From Arthrobacter sp. Marseille-P9274 (GTDB taxonomy: Bacteria > Actinomycetota > Actinomycetes > Actinomycetales > Micrococcaceae): DNA of 64,000 bases. The stretch lies in contig NZ_CAMPOV010000003.1 in assembly GCF_946892675.1 (NCBI RefSeq), forward strand, positions 124,001 to 188,000, in the 5' to 3' direction. A program made the position numbers and the translations under genes. Below, piece by piece: positions 53,217-61,803 of this stretch (positions are counted from its first letter, which is position 1; every line of letters starts with the position of its first letter). The notes under the pieces are model-generated. The model was given only the letters and a program-made list of their open reading frames with translations, ran no database searches and was not told where the DNA came from.

Positions 53217-54557
53217 CTATTTCGAAGCGCCGCCGGATGCAGCGCTGAGGTCGAGCCCCTTGGTCTCCGGGGCCAGGAAGTGGGACACCACGCCGCCGAC
53301 GAGGGAAATCGCCGCGGCGAACATCATGGTCGTCGCGACGCCCAGACCCTCCATCGAGACCGGAAGGACGAAGGTACCTACGGCCGCTCCGACCCGCGAT
53401 GCCGCGGTCGCGAAACCTACGCCGGAACCGCGGATCTCAGTGGGGAAGACCTCTCCGGGGTAGACGGCGGTGAGGGCCGTGGACACGGCATTGAAGAAGG
53501 AGAAGGTCAGGAAGCAGAGAATCACCACGGCCGGCGAGGCGCCGGCGAAGAGGGCCACGCCGGCCAGGGCAATCGCCGAGATCCAGAAAGGCGGTACGGC
53601 CAGTTTCCGGCGGCCGACGCGCTCGATGAACACGACCGTGAAGATCGAGCCGAGGACCACGATTCCATTGAGGGCCAAGGCGGCGGTGAGCCCGTCCTCG
53701 AGGCCGACCTGGGTCAGGACGACCGGGGCAAAGGTGGCGATGGCGAAGTACGGAGTGACGTTGCAGATCCAGAAGACGCAGACGAACGTGGTGCTCTTGA
53801 TGTGCTTGGCGGAGAAAAGGCTGCCGAAGCCGCCCTGGCGGACCTGCTCTTGCTTGAGGTCGGCCTGCTCTGCCTCGCTCATGTACAGGGCAGCGAGCTC
53901 CGCGGCTTCCCTGGTGCGCCCCTTGCTCATGAGCCAGCGCGGGGACTCGGGGATGCTGAGCCGCATCAGGAACACGATGACCGACGGAATGGTGCTCAGG
54001 CCCAGGACGATCTGCCAGTCGACGCTGGCGGTGCTGGCGAGCGCGTACCCCAGGGCGTACGACGCCAGGTAGCCGACGTACCAGGCGACTTCCTGCACGG
54101 CCATCAGCTTGCCCCTCAGCCTCGCCGGCGCGAACTCGGCGAGCAGCGGCCATCCGATGGCATAGTCCGCGCCGATCGCCATTCCCATGAGGAGCCGGAC
54201 AAGGAAGAGCGACATGGCGTCACCGACGAAGAACTGTGCGGCCGAGCCGATGACAAAAATCCCCAGCGTACAGATGAACATCGGCCTGCGGCCGACCTTG
54301 TCCGCCAGGTAGCCGCCGAGGGGTCCTCCGAAGAAGATGCCGATCAGCGCCGAGGCGCCGATTAGCCCCTGCCAGGCGGCCGATAGTTTCAGTTCATCCG
54401 TGATGGCCGGCATCACGACGCCGATGCCGCCAAGGATGAAACCGTCGATGAACATGCCGCCGCCAATCACCAGGCCTAGCTTGGCGAGGAAGCGGCGCTG
54501 CTTTGTCTGCTCGGGAGTCAGCCTGACCGGCGGGGCTTTCGTGCTCGTTGAAGTCAC
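53217..54557 (-). CDS. MFS transporter, sugar-porter/aromatic acid symporter type (copy 1)
   Basis: 446 residues from GTG 54557 with AAGGA upstream. Twelve membrane segments. MFS motifs are GGYLADKVGRRPMF (loop 2-3), RLLMGMAIGADYAIGWPLLA and PESPRWLMSKGR (sugar porter signature), and IERVGRRKL (loop 8-9). It is closely similar along its whole length to the second MFS gene at 55835. Both flank the iclR gene and both have the same operator, so they belong to one regulon. An aromatic or heterocyclic acid is a likely cargo, but this is inferred from the neighbouring monooxygenase genes. Confidence 0.88.
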   Translation of the reverse strand: MTSTSTKAPPVRLTPEQTKQRRFLAKLGLVIGGGMFIDGFILGGIGVVMPAITDELKLSAAWQGLIGASALIGIFFGGPLGGYLADKVGRRPMFICTLGIFVIGSAAQFFVGDAMSLFLVRLLMGMAIGADYAIGWPLLAEFAPARLRGKLMAVQEVAWYVGYLASYALGYALASTASVDWQIVLGLSTIPSVIVFLMRLSIPESPRWLMSKGRTREAAELAALYMSEAEQADLKQEQVRQGGFGSLFSAKHIKSTTFVCVFWICNVTPYFAIATFAPVVLTQVGLEDGLTAALALNGIVVLGSIFTVVFIERVGRRKLAVPPFWISAIALAGVALFAGASPAVVILCFLTFSFFNAVSTALTAVYPGEVFPTEIRGSGVGFATAASRVGAAVGTFVLPVSMEGLGVATTMMFAAAISLVGGVVSHFLAPETKGLDLSAASGGASK

Positions 54558-54643
54558 GTGGAAAAGTCCTTGTCTTCGGGGAAAATGCGCAAGGTTACGG
54601 AGACAGCCTGCGGCAGTCGGGGGTGCTGCGCGGCGCAATGGAT

Positions 54644-54699
54644 ACGTTCATAAGCTGAACGTTGCGTTCGAATTTATGACACCCGTCACGACAGGTCAA
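54644..54699 (-). promoter_or_regulatory. MFS-1 promoter with IclR-regulon operator
   Basis: Reading the minus strand: TTGACC (54699-54694), 17 bases, TAAATT (54676-54671), eight bases, then the palindrome ACGTTCA-N5-TGAACGT (54662-54644). The operator thus begins at about the transcription start. The same arrangement is found at two other promoters of this locus. Confidence 0.8.
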
Positions 54700-54764
54700 G
54701 TTCCCCACGTCACATTTTCGACGGCGCCTGTCAGGTGCGGCCAGAATCGGCAGCCGGGCTGAAG

Positions 54765-55580
54765 CTAGGCCAGAGCCTTGGCAATCTCTCCGGCGGCGTG
54801 GCCCAATTCATCAATCATGGCCGGGAGCCGGTCTGACTTGAGCCGTTGAGTAGGACCATTGATGGTTAGGATGCCGACGAGGACGCCGGCCGGGTCGCGC
54901 ACCGGGTAGCCGGCTGCGAGGAGGCCTTCTTCGAGTTCGTCCTCGATGAGCGCGTAGCCCTGCTCCCGGACCTGTTGCAGTTCCTGCAGGAGCGCCTTGC
55001 GAGTGGTCAGGGTGCGCGCCGTGAACTTCTCCAGCTTGTCGGGCAACACGGATGCGATTTTGTCATCGCCCAGCTCGGCGAGGATGAGCTTTCCCGTGGC
55101 GCTCGCATGCAAGGGGTAAGTGCCGCCGAGGTACTGGTTGGATGTCAGGAAGCGCGAGCCGGAAGCCTCGGCCACGACCTCGTGTTCGGCCTCGCCTCTC
55201 ACCATGACGAAGGTGAGCGTCTCGTTGAACTTGGCGGCATACTCATCGAGGATGGGCTGGATCCGGGCGACCGCCCCGGCATAGGGGTCGGCCAGCCTGC
55301 CCAGGCGGGCTATCTGCCATCCGAGCATGTAGCGGTTGTCCACCCGGTCGACGAAGCCGGTCTGTTCCAGGCTCAGCAGCAGGCGGAAGGCCGTAGGACG
55401 GGTGATGCCCACGGCTTGGGCGATTTCGGTGGCGGTGATGCCCTGCCGGTGGCGGCCGAGTTCGCTGAGCAGCACCGTGGCCTTGACGACCGACTTGTTA
55501 ACCAAGTCCAGGGACTCCGAAGAGGCCGGGGCTTCGCCCTCCGGGGCCGCCTCAGGCGCCGAGCGTCGTCCCGCTGCCAT
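54765..55580 (-). CDS. IclR-family transcriptional regulator
   Basis: 271 residues from ATG 55580 with GGGAG upstream. The N-terminal winged helix is ITATEIAQAVGITRPTAFRL and LSLEQTGFVDRVDNRY. The IclR effector domain follows (YPLHASATGKLILAELGD, EDELEEGLLAAGYPVRDPAG). It lies between two paralogous MFS genes. Three promoters around it carry the same 19-bp palindrome, so it is almost certainly their regulator. Operators at the transcription start suggest repression relieved by a pathway compound. No such site lies in front of iclR itself. Confidence 0.9.
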   Translation of the reverse strand: MAAGRRSAPEAAPEGEAPASSESLDLVNKSVVKATVLLSELGRHRQGITATEIAQAVGITRPTAFRLLLSLEQTGFVDRVDNRYMLGWQIARLGRLADPYAGAVARIQPILDEYAAKFNETLTFVMVRGEAEHEVVAEASGSRFLTSNQYLGGTYPLHASATGKLILAELGDDKIASVLPDKLEKFTARTLTTRKALLQELQQVREQGYALIEDELEEGLLAAGYPVRDPAGVLVGILTINGPTQRLKSDRLPAMIDELGHAAGEIAKALA

Positions 55581-55708
55581 GTCCACTCCCGATCCTCGTC
55601 CGGTCCAGGCCACGTCGGGCCAACTGCCGATTGCCCCTCCATCCTAGGCCCTTTCGCTGGACCGGCCCGACGGCACCCTGCGCAGGGCGGTCCGGGCTGC
55701 TCGGACAA

Positions 55709-55744
55709 CGATCGGGGCCCTTCCGGCTGGAAAGGCCCCGATCG
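55709..55744 (-). terminator. hairpin downstream of MFS-2
   Basis: CGATCGGGGCCCTTCC and GGAAAGGCCCCGATCG pair over 16 bases with one mismatch and a four-base loop. It lies about 90 bases beyond the MFS-2 stop and ahead of iclR on the minus strand. No T-run follows. Confidence 0.75.
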
Positions 55745-55834
55745 GGGACAGGAAACACTCGGCTCCCGGCTACGCCTCGCCGTCGGACTTCCCCTCCGGA
55801 GAATGGGCTCTGACGCTTTAGAGGCTGATGGCGA

Positions 55835-57214
55835 TCACCCCGCCGCCTTCCCCAGCGGTGCCGACGTTTCGTTCAGGCTCAGGCCCTTGGTTTCGGGAGC
55901 CAGGTAGTGGGAGATGACGGCACCAACAACGCAGATGCCCGCGGCAATCAGCATGGTGGCGCCAACACCGAGGCCATTAACCGAGATGGGAAGGATGAAG
56001 GTGCCCGCAGCGGCGCCGATGCGGGAGAACGCCGTGGCAAAGCCGACGCCGGCCCCGCGGATTTCGGTGGGGAAGATTTCGCCCGGATAGACCCCGGTCA
56101 GCGCGGTGGAAAGCGCGTTGGCGAAGGAGAAGGTAACGAAGCAGACGAGGATGACAAGCGGAGAGACATCCGCGAGCAGCCCGATCGCGACGAGGGCCAC
56201 GGCGCTGGTCCACATCGGAGGGATGGCCAGCAGGCGGCGGCCGACGCGTTCGATGAGGAACATCGCGGCCACGGCGCCGGCCACGACGACGCCGTTGAGC
56301 AGCAGCGCGCCGCTCAGCCCGTCCTCGACGCCCAGGCTCTCGAGCACGATCGGGGCGAAGGTGGCGATGGCGAAGTACGGGGTGACGTTGCAGAACCAGA
56401 ACATGCAGATGAAGATCGTGGATTTGCGGTACTCGCGGGAGAACAGCCTGCGGAAACTGGTTGGTTGGCGCTTTTCGCTTTCCACGTCCCGGATGTCGCC
56501 GTCCTCCATGTATTCGCGGGCAATGGCCATGCCCTCGTCGACCCTCCCCTTGCTGATCAGCCAGCGCGGAGATTCGGGGGTTCCGAGGCGGAGCAGGAAG
56601 ACGATGAGGGACGGGACCGTGCTCATGCCCAGGATGATGCGCCAGTCCGCGTCGATGGTCGAGGCCATGAAGTAGCCCAGCGCGTAGGAGCCGAGGTAGC
56701 CGATGTACCAGGCGACCTCCTGTGCAGCCAGGAGCTTGCCCCTGAGGCGTGCCGGCGAGAACTCGGCGAGCAGGGGCCAGCCGATCGCATAGTCGGCACC
56801 GATCGCCATCCCCATCAGCAGGCGAATCACAAACAGGTGCCATGCCTCCGCGACAAAGAACTGGGCGGCGGAGCCGACCAGGAAGATCGCCAGATCGACG
56901 ACGAACATCGGTTTGCGGCCGACCTTGTCGGCCAGGTATCCGCCGAGCGGCCCGCCGAGGAAGATGCCAATCAGGGCGGAGGCACCGATGAGGCCCTGCC
57001 AGGTGAGGGACAGGCCCAGATCCTCGGTCATCGTCGGCATGACCAGTCCGATTCCGCCGAGGATGAAGCCGTCGATGAACATGCCGCCGGAGATTACGGC
57101 CGTGAGCTTGTACAGGAACCGCTTCTTTTGCGGGTCCAGCACCGCTTGCAATTCAGGGGCCGCGGCAGGGGCTGGGTTAACAGGTGGATTCACGGTGAAC
57201 TTCCTAGTGTTCAT
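55835..57214 (-). CDS. MFS transporter, sugar-porter/aromatic acid symporter type (copy 2)
   Basis: 459 residues from ATG 57214; a GTG 21 bases downstream is an alternative start with AGGAAG upstream. Twelve membrane segments. GGYLADKVGRKPMF, RLLMGMAIGADYAIGWPLLA, PESPRWLISKGR and IERVGRRLL match the copy at 53217 nearly word for word, so this is a duplicated carrier. It is divergent from the LLM monooxygenase operon, with an IclR-type operator at each start. The two copies may differ in affinity or in substrate. Confidence 0.88.
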   Translation of the reverse strand: MNTRKFTVNPPVNPAPAAAPELQAVLDPQKKRFLYKLTAVISGGMFIDGFILGGIGLVMPTMTEDLGLSLTWQGLIGASALIGIFLGGPLGGYLADKVGRKPMFVVDLAIFLVGSAAQFFVAEAWHLFVIRLLMGMAIGADYAIGWPLLAEFSPARLRGKLLAAQEVAWYIGYLGSYALGYFMASTIDADWRIILGMSTVPSLIVFLLRLGTPESPRWLISKGRVDEGMAIAREYMEDGDIRDVESEKRQPTSFRRLFSREYRKSTIFICMFWFCNVTPYFAIATFAPIVLESLGVEDGLSGALLLNGVVVAGAVAAMFLIERVGRRLLAIPPMWTSAVALVAIGLLADVSPLVILVCFVTFSFANALSTALTGVYPGEIFPTEIRGAGVGFATAFSRIGAAAGTFILPISVNGLGVGATMLIAAGICVVGAVISHYLAPETKGLSLNETSAPLGKAAG

Positions 57215-57288
57215 GCTTTCCAGCAGGATGAAGCGCCGGCGATCTGATGCGCGGCGGGGGTGAGCGAAGATTCGATGCGAGCTCAAGA

Positions 57289-57347
57289 ACGTTCATTTTG
57301 TGAACGTGACGCTCAAAAATATGACATCGGCCACATTGAGGTGTCAA
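57289..57347 (-). promoter_or_regulatory. MFS-2 promoter with IclR-regulon operator
   Basis: Reading the minus strand: TTGACA (57347-57342), 18 bases, CATATT (57323-57318), ten bases, then ACGTTCA-N5-TGAACGT (57307-57289). This is the same layout as at MFS-1 and the monooxygenase gene. Confidence 0.8.
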
Positions 57348-57384
57348 GGCTGGGCGGGAAAGATTTTGTGAGCCGATTCACGTA

Positions 57385-57439
57385 TTGACAGTGAGTCACG
57401 CAACACCTAAATTGAACGGCATGTTCATTTGTTGAACGT
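57385..57439 (+). promoter_or_regulatory. monooxygenase operon promoter with IclR-regulon operator
   Basis: TTGACA (57385-57390), 17 bases, TAAATT (57408-57413), seven bases, then ATGTTCA-N5-TGAACGT (57421-57439), one base off the perfect palindrome. The start codon follows 50 bases later. A second overlapping half-site, TGAACGGCATGTTCA, lies just to the left. Confidence 0.82.
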
Positions 57440-57489
57440 CCACACGAGTTGTCGTGCTATCGGCACCAGTCCAAGGAAGCCCCGCTGCC

Positions 57490-58890
57490 ATGAAAAATGA
57501 ACCGCTGAGCCTTTTTGCCTTCGACGTCTTCGCCCCGGCCCACCTGACCTCGGGGTCATGGCGGAACGACGGCGACCAGGGCAACCGCTACACCGACCTG
57601 CAGTACTGGACAGGCGTCGCGCAAATGCTTGAGGAGGCCGGTTTCGACGGCATCTTCTTCGCCGACAACGTCGGCTACCACGATGTTTTCCGCCGCAACG
57701 GCGACGCCGCACTGCGCGACGCGGCACAGTTCCCGATCAACGACCCGACCGTGCTGATCAGCGGCATGGCGGCAGTGACGAAGCACCTCACTTTCGGCGT
57801 GACCTGCTCGGCGACCTACGAGCCGCCCTATCTGCTGGCCCGGAAGTTCAGCAGCCTGGACCACCTCACCTCCGGCCGCGTGGGCTGGAACATCGTGACC
57901 TCGTATTCGGATGCCGCTGCCCGCAACCTGGGCAAGGAACAGCAGCTCACCCCGCTGGAGCGCTATGACATGGCGGACGAGTACATGGACGTTGTCTACA
58001 AGCTCTGGGAAACCTCCTTCGAGGAGGACGCCGTGGTGCGCGACGCCGGCTCGGCCACCTATGTGGACCCCGCCAAGGTGCATCCGATCAACCATTCCGG
58101 TGCACACTTCACCGTGCCCGGCTTCCACCTCTGCGAGCCGTCCCCGCAGCGCACCCCGGTGCTGTTCCAGGCCGGCTCGTCCTCCAGGGGCATGGAATTC
58201 GGCGGCAAGCACGCGGAAGCGGTCTTCATCCAGAGCACGTCCGTCGAGGGGGCCAAGCGCACGGTGGCCAAGGTCCGCCGGTCCGTCGCCGACGCCGGCC
58301 GCGATCCCCGCGATGTCAAGGTGGTCATCCTGCTCACCGTTGTCGTCGCGCGCACCGACGAGGAGGCCCGGGCGAAGTACCAGAAGGCTGTGGAAGACGC
58401 GCCGATCGACGGAATCCTGGCACGTTTTAGCGGATGGACGGGCATCGACATGTCCGAGTACGGCCTCGACGCTCCCCTGAGGTCCGTCGGAACGAAAGCC
58501 GCCCAGTCGATGGTGGATATGTTCTCCAAGGCCGACCCGGACCGGGACTGGACCCCGCGCCAGATCGCCGAGTTCCTCGCCGTCGGCGGCAGCGGTTCCA
58601 CGGTCATAGGTTCCCCGGAGACGGTTGCCGCCGAGCTGCGCCGCTGGCGCGACGAGGCCGACGTCGACGGCATCAACCTCAGCTACATCACCAAGCCGGG
58701 CAGCTGGGAGGAATTCATCGAACTCGCCCTGCCGGAGCTCCGGGCCCAGGGGATCGTTTCGCCGGCACGGGCACAGGACGAAGCGCCGGTAACCCTGCGC
58801 GAAAAGCTCTTCCCCGGCCACAAGTACACGCTGGACAACCACCCGGCCACGACGCACCGCGCCCGGTACCTGACCGGCGTCGGAAACTGA
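57490..58890 (+). CDS. FMN-dependent monooxygenase, luciferase-like (NtaA/SnaA/DszA family)
   Basis: 466 residues, the usual length of this group. Family marks are the N-terminal PLSLFAFDVFAPAHLTSGSW, the FFADNVG segment, GVTCSATYEPPYLLARKFSS, SGRVGWNIVTSY and RYDMADEYMDVVYKLWE. These enzymes use FMNH2 from a separate reductase and oxidise aminopolycarboxylates, sulfones, sulfonates or N-heterocycles. It is the first gene of an operon with an amine oxidase and two flavin reductases and is controlled by an IclR-type operator. The substrate cannot be named from sequence. N-containing compounds are favoured because the next gene is an amine oxidase. Confidence 0.9.
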   Translation: MKNEPLSLFAFDVFAPAHLTSGSWRNDGDQGNRYTDLQYWTGVAQMLEEAGFDGIFFADNVGYHDVFRRNGDAALRDAAQFPINDPTVLISGMAAVTKHLTFGVTCSATYEPPYLLARKFSSLDHLTSGRVGWNIVTSYSDAAARNLGKEQQLTPLERYDMADEYMDVVYKLWETSFEEDAVVRDAGSATYVDPAKVHPINHSGAHFTVPGFHLCEPSPQRTPVLFQAGSSSRGMEFGGKHAEAVFIQSTSVEGAKRTVAKVRRSVADAGRDPRDVKVVILLTVVVARTDEEARAKYQKAVEDAPIDGILARFSGWTGIDMSEYGLDAPLRSVGTKAAQSMVDMFSKADPDRDWTPRQIAEFLAVGGSGSTVIGSPETVAAELRRWRDEADVDGINLSYITKPGSWEEFIELALPELRAQGIVSPARAQDEAPVTLREKLFPGHKYTLDNHPATTHRARYLTGVGN

Positions 58891-58929
58891 CCACCCATGC
58901 ACGCGACACAGAATCAACGGAGCTACAAC

Positions 58930-60231
58930 ATGCCTGAACAGACGGACATCGTCGTCATCGGTGCCGGTCTTGCCGGCCTCATCACCGCCCGCGAGCTCGG
59001 AAACCGCGGCCACCAGGTCGTCGTCCTCGAAGCCCGTGACCGTCTCGGCGGCCGCCTGTGGACCGACCACCGGCTGGGCCGGAAGCTGGAGATCGGCGGC
59101 AACTGGCTGCACTGGACCCAGCCCCACGTCTGGGCCGAGGTCACCCGCTACGGCCTCGAGGTCTCCCGCGGCCCGCGCTCGGAGGAGACCTACTGGCTGG
59201 CCGGCGACGAGGTCCGCCGCGGCAACCTCGACGATTTCATGGGACTGATCGATCCCGGGATGACCCGGCTGCTCGAAGACACCATGAAGTGGCTGCCCCG
59301 CCCGGACGCGCCGCTGACCAACGAGAATCTGGCCGAGGCCGACCAGTACAACCTGCAGGAAATGCTGGACAAGCTCGAACTCTCCGAAGACGAGCGCAAC
59401 GCCAACGAGGCCGCCTGGGTCGGCCACTTCAACGCACCGCTGGACCAGTGCGCCTACGTCAACGCCCTGCGCTGGACCGCCGCGGCCTCCGGCCACTGGC
59501 ACCTCATGCACGAAGCCTCCGCGATCTACCGCATCAAGGACGGCAACGACACCCTGCCGAAGGCGATCGCCGCCGACACCAGCGCCGACATCCGCCTCAA
59601 CGCCCAGGTCACCGCCGTCCGCCATGACAGCGAGGGAGCCACCGTCGCGTACAGCAACGGCCGGGAAATCCAGGCCCGGAAGGTCGTCATCACGCTGCCG
59701 CAGAACATCCTGCACAAGCTTGATGTCCAGCCCGCCCTGTCCGAGGGCAAGCTCGCGCCCAGCCGGGAAAGGACCGCCTCGCAGGGCGTCAAGGCCTGGA
59801 TCCGGGTCAAGGGCCCGATCAAACCGTTCTTCGCCTACTCCGCCCAGGACAAGCCGCTGTCAGTGATCCGCACCGAATTCGTCAGCGACACCGACGCCGT
59901 GCTGGTCGGCTTCGGTGCCGACTCCAACCGCATCGATGTCACGGACCGCGACCAGGTCCAGGAAGCCATCAAGGTATGGCGCGACGACCTGGAGGTCCTA
60001 GAGGTCGCCGGCCACCAGTGGATGGCTGACGGGTACGCCGAAGAGACCTGGCAGATCCAGCGCCCCGGCCAGCTGACCAAGTACCACCGCGACCAGCAGG
60101 CCAGCGAAGGCAACCTGCACTTCGCCAGCGGCGACATCGCCAACATCTGGGCCGGTTTCTTCGACGGCGCCATCGAATCCGGCCTCCGCGCCGCCCGCAA
60201 CATCAACTCAGAGCTCCAGGAGGAATCATGA
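58930..60231 (+). CDS. flavin-containing amine oxidase
   Basis: 433 residues from ATG 58930. The dinucleotide fold IVVIGAGLAGLITARELG lies at residues 7-24, GGRLWTDHRLGRKLEIGG follows, and the C-terminal ASGDIANIWAGFFDGAIESG is the FAD-contacting end of monoamine oxidases. There is no Cys at the usual covalent-flavin position, so FAD is probably non-covalent, as in most bacterial members. It oxidises an amine to an imine or aldehyde. It is second in the operon, 39 bases after the monooxygenase, and ends in ATGA with the next gene. The aldehyde dehydrogenase at 61804 could take its product. Confidence 0.87.
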   Translation: MPEQTDIVVIGAGLAGLITARELGNRGHQVVVLEARDRLGGRLWTDHRLGRKLEIGGNWLHWTQPHVWAEVTRYGLEVSRGPRSEETYWLAGDEVRRGNLDDFMGLIDPGMTRLLEDTMKWLPRPDAPLTNENLAEADQYNLQEMLDKLELSEDERNANEAAWVGHFNAPLDQCAYVNALRWTAAASGHWHLMHEASAIYRIKDGNDTLPKAIAADTSADIRLNAQVTAVRHDSEGATVAYSNGREIQARKVVITLPQNILHKLDVQPALSEGKLAPSRERTASQGVKAWIRVKGPIKPFFAYSAQDKPLSVIRTEFVSDTDAVLVGFGADSNRIDVTDRDQVQEAIKVWRDDLEVLEVAGHQWMADGYAEETWQIQRPGQLTKYHRDQQASEGNLHFASGDIANIWAGFFDGAIESGLRAARNINSELQEES

Positions 60232-60752
60232 CCGCCACGGCCGTAACCGCCCGCCCCATCGACTCGGACCGCTACCGTGCCGTGATGCGGCACCTGCCTA
60301 CCGGCGTCGCCGCGATTTGCTCGACGGACCCGCTCAGCGGGGGCCAGAACGGCATGATCGTGGGCACCTTCGCCTCCCTGTCCATGGACCCCGCCCTGGT
60401 GACGTTCAGCGTCACGCACACCTCCACGAGCTGGCCCAAGATCGCGCGGGCCGACCGCTTCGGCGTCAGCCTGCTCGCCGAGGGCCAGCAGCAGGTCTGC
60501 CGGGCGCTCTCCGCCAAGGGCGAGGACAAGCTGGGCGCCCTCGATTGGTCCGAATCCGACTGGGGCACCCCGCACATCCACGGGTCGCTCGCCTGGTTCG
60601 ATTGCCGCGTCGAGCAGCAGATCGTTGCCGGCGACCACCTGATCGTCGTCGCCAGCGTGCTGGAGATGACACCCAGTGACGGCACGCCGCTCATCTTCCA
60701 CGGCGGCCGTTTCGGCAGCTTCCGCGAAAGCGCCCCGGCGCAAGCGGCATAA
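60228..60752 (+). CDS. flavin reductase (HpaC-like), first of two
   Basis: 174 residues with the start overlapping the amine oxidase stop (ATGA). Flavin reductase domain marks are MRHLPTGVAAICSTDP, GTFASLSMDPALVTFSV, GDHLIVVASVLEM and TPLIFHGGRFGSF. It supplies reduced FMN or FAD to a monooxygenase. It is adjacent to a second reductase with a similar N-terminus, the two being distinct paralogues. The LLM monooxygenase is the nearest acceptor. Confidence 0.9.
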   Translation: MTATAVTARPIDSDRYRAVMRHLPTGVAAICSTDPLSGGQNGMIVGTFASLSMDPALVTFSVTHTSTSWPKIARADRFGVSLLAEGQQQVCRALSAKGEDKLGALDWSESDWGTPHIHGSLAWFDCRVEQQIVAGDHLIVVASVLEMTPSDGTPLIFHGGRFGSFRESAPAQAA

Positions 60753-60769
60753 GCGGAAGAGGAACAGTC

Positions 60770-61306
60770 ATGGATACCAACCTCGTCGCGGACATCATCA
60801 CCCCCGCGTACTACCGCCAGGTCCTGGGCAAGCTGCCCACCGGCGTCGTGGCCATCACGGGAGTTAACGACGACGACGAAAAGCTTGGCCTCGTCGTCGG
60901 CACCTTCCAGTCGCTCTCCCTGGAGCCGCCCCTGGTCACGTTCTGCGTCGATAAGTCCTCCTCCACCTGGCCCAAGCTCCGCAAGCTCCAGAACTTCACA
61001 GCGAACATCCTCGCCGATGACCAGGTCGGCATCTGCCGTTCGCTCTCCCGCAAGGGGCCGCGGAAGTTCGAGAACCTGCCCTGCAGCCTCGGCCCCCTCG
61101 GCACGCCGCACCTGGACGGGGCAACCGCGTGGATCGACTGCGTGGTCACTGCGGAAGTCGCGGTCGGCGACCACTACATGGTGGTCGGCGCCGTCACCAA
61201 CATGACCGAAGGCAGCGGCGACGCCCTGCTGTTCAGGGGCGGAAAGTTCGGCCAGTACCAGCCGATCGAGATGCCCGTACCGGAAGAAGCAAGGAGCGCA
61301 TCATGA
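60770..61306 (+). CDS. flavin reductase (HpaC-like), second of two
   Basis: 178 residues. LGKLPTGVVAITGVND, GTFQSLSLEPPLVTFCV, GDHYMVVGAVTNM and DALLFRGGKFGQY show the same domain as its neighbour. The two differ over most of the length, so this is an old duplication rather than a recent repeat. It is 17 bases after the first reductase and overlaps the following gene by ATGA. It may serve a second monooxygenase, for example an HpaB-type enzyme elsewhere, or have a different flavin preference. Confidence 0.9.
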   Translation: MDTNLVADIITPAYYRQVLGKLPTGVVAITGVNDDDEKLGLVVGTFQSLSLEPPLVTFCVDKSSSTWPKLRKLQNFTANILADDQVGICRSLSRKGPRKFENLPCSLGPLGTPHLDGATAWIDCVVTAEVAVGDHYMVVGAVTNMTEGSGDALLFRGGKFGQYQPIEMPVPEEARSAS

Positions 61307-61719
61307 GCATCAGGCGGGAAGCCATCCTGCACGCGTGGAACCAGGCCTGGGGCCAGGGCGACACGGCGGCCTTCGAACAGCTCCTCGCCCCCGGCTATGT
61401 GCGCCGGTCCAAGTCGGGCAGCGAAGACTACGTGAGCCTGCGCAAAACCATCGAGGCCACGCATGCGGCGTTCCCGGATACGACCACCGAGATCCTGCGC
61501 ATCCTCGAGGACGGAGACACCGCCGCCATCCACTGGCAGACGCGGGCCACCCACCAGGGCACGTTCATGGACGTGCCGGCCACCGGCCGCAGCATCACCG
61601 TCAACGCCGCGTCCTTCCTGCGGTTCGAAGACGGCAAACTCGCCGAGGAGTGGGTCGTCTGGGACCCGCGGGAGCTTCTGTCGGCCCTCGGCATCTGGCA
61701 CCTGGGCAGCGGGAACTGA
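61303..61719 (+). CDS. SnoaL-like / NTF2-fold protein
   Basis: 138 residues, behind AAGGAG, start overlapping the reductase stop by ATGA. The fold is shown by ILHAWNQAWGQGDTAAFEQL, LAPGYVRRSKSG, the central HWQTRATHQGTF and SFLRFEDGKLAEEWVVWDP. SnoaL-like proteins include polyketide cyclases, hydratases, isomerases and small catabolic enzymes. In this operon it could act on an oxidised intermediate between the amine oxidase and the dehydrogenase. No activity can be assigned from sequence. Confidence 0.82.
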   Translation: MSIRREAILHAWNQAWGQGDTAAFEQLLAPGYVRRSKSGSEDYVSLRKTIEATHAAFPDTTTEILRILEDGDTAAIHWQTRATHQGTFMDVPATGRSITVNAASFLRFEDGKLAEEWVVWDPRELLSALGIWHLGSGN

Positions 61720-61803
61720 CCGGCAGCAGCAGCCACCATCCACCGAGGCGGCGGCGGGCAAGGCCCCGCTTCCGCCGGCACTCTCAACGCAGGAGACGCA
61801 ACG

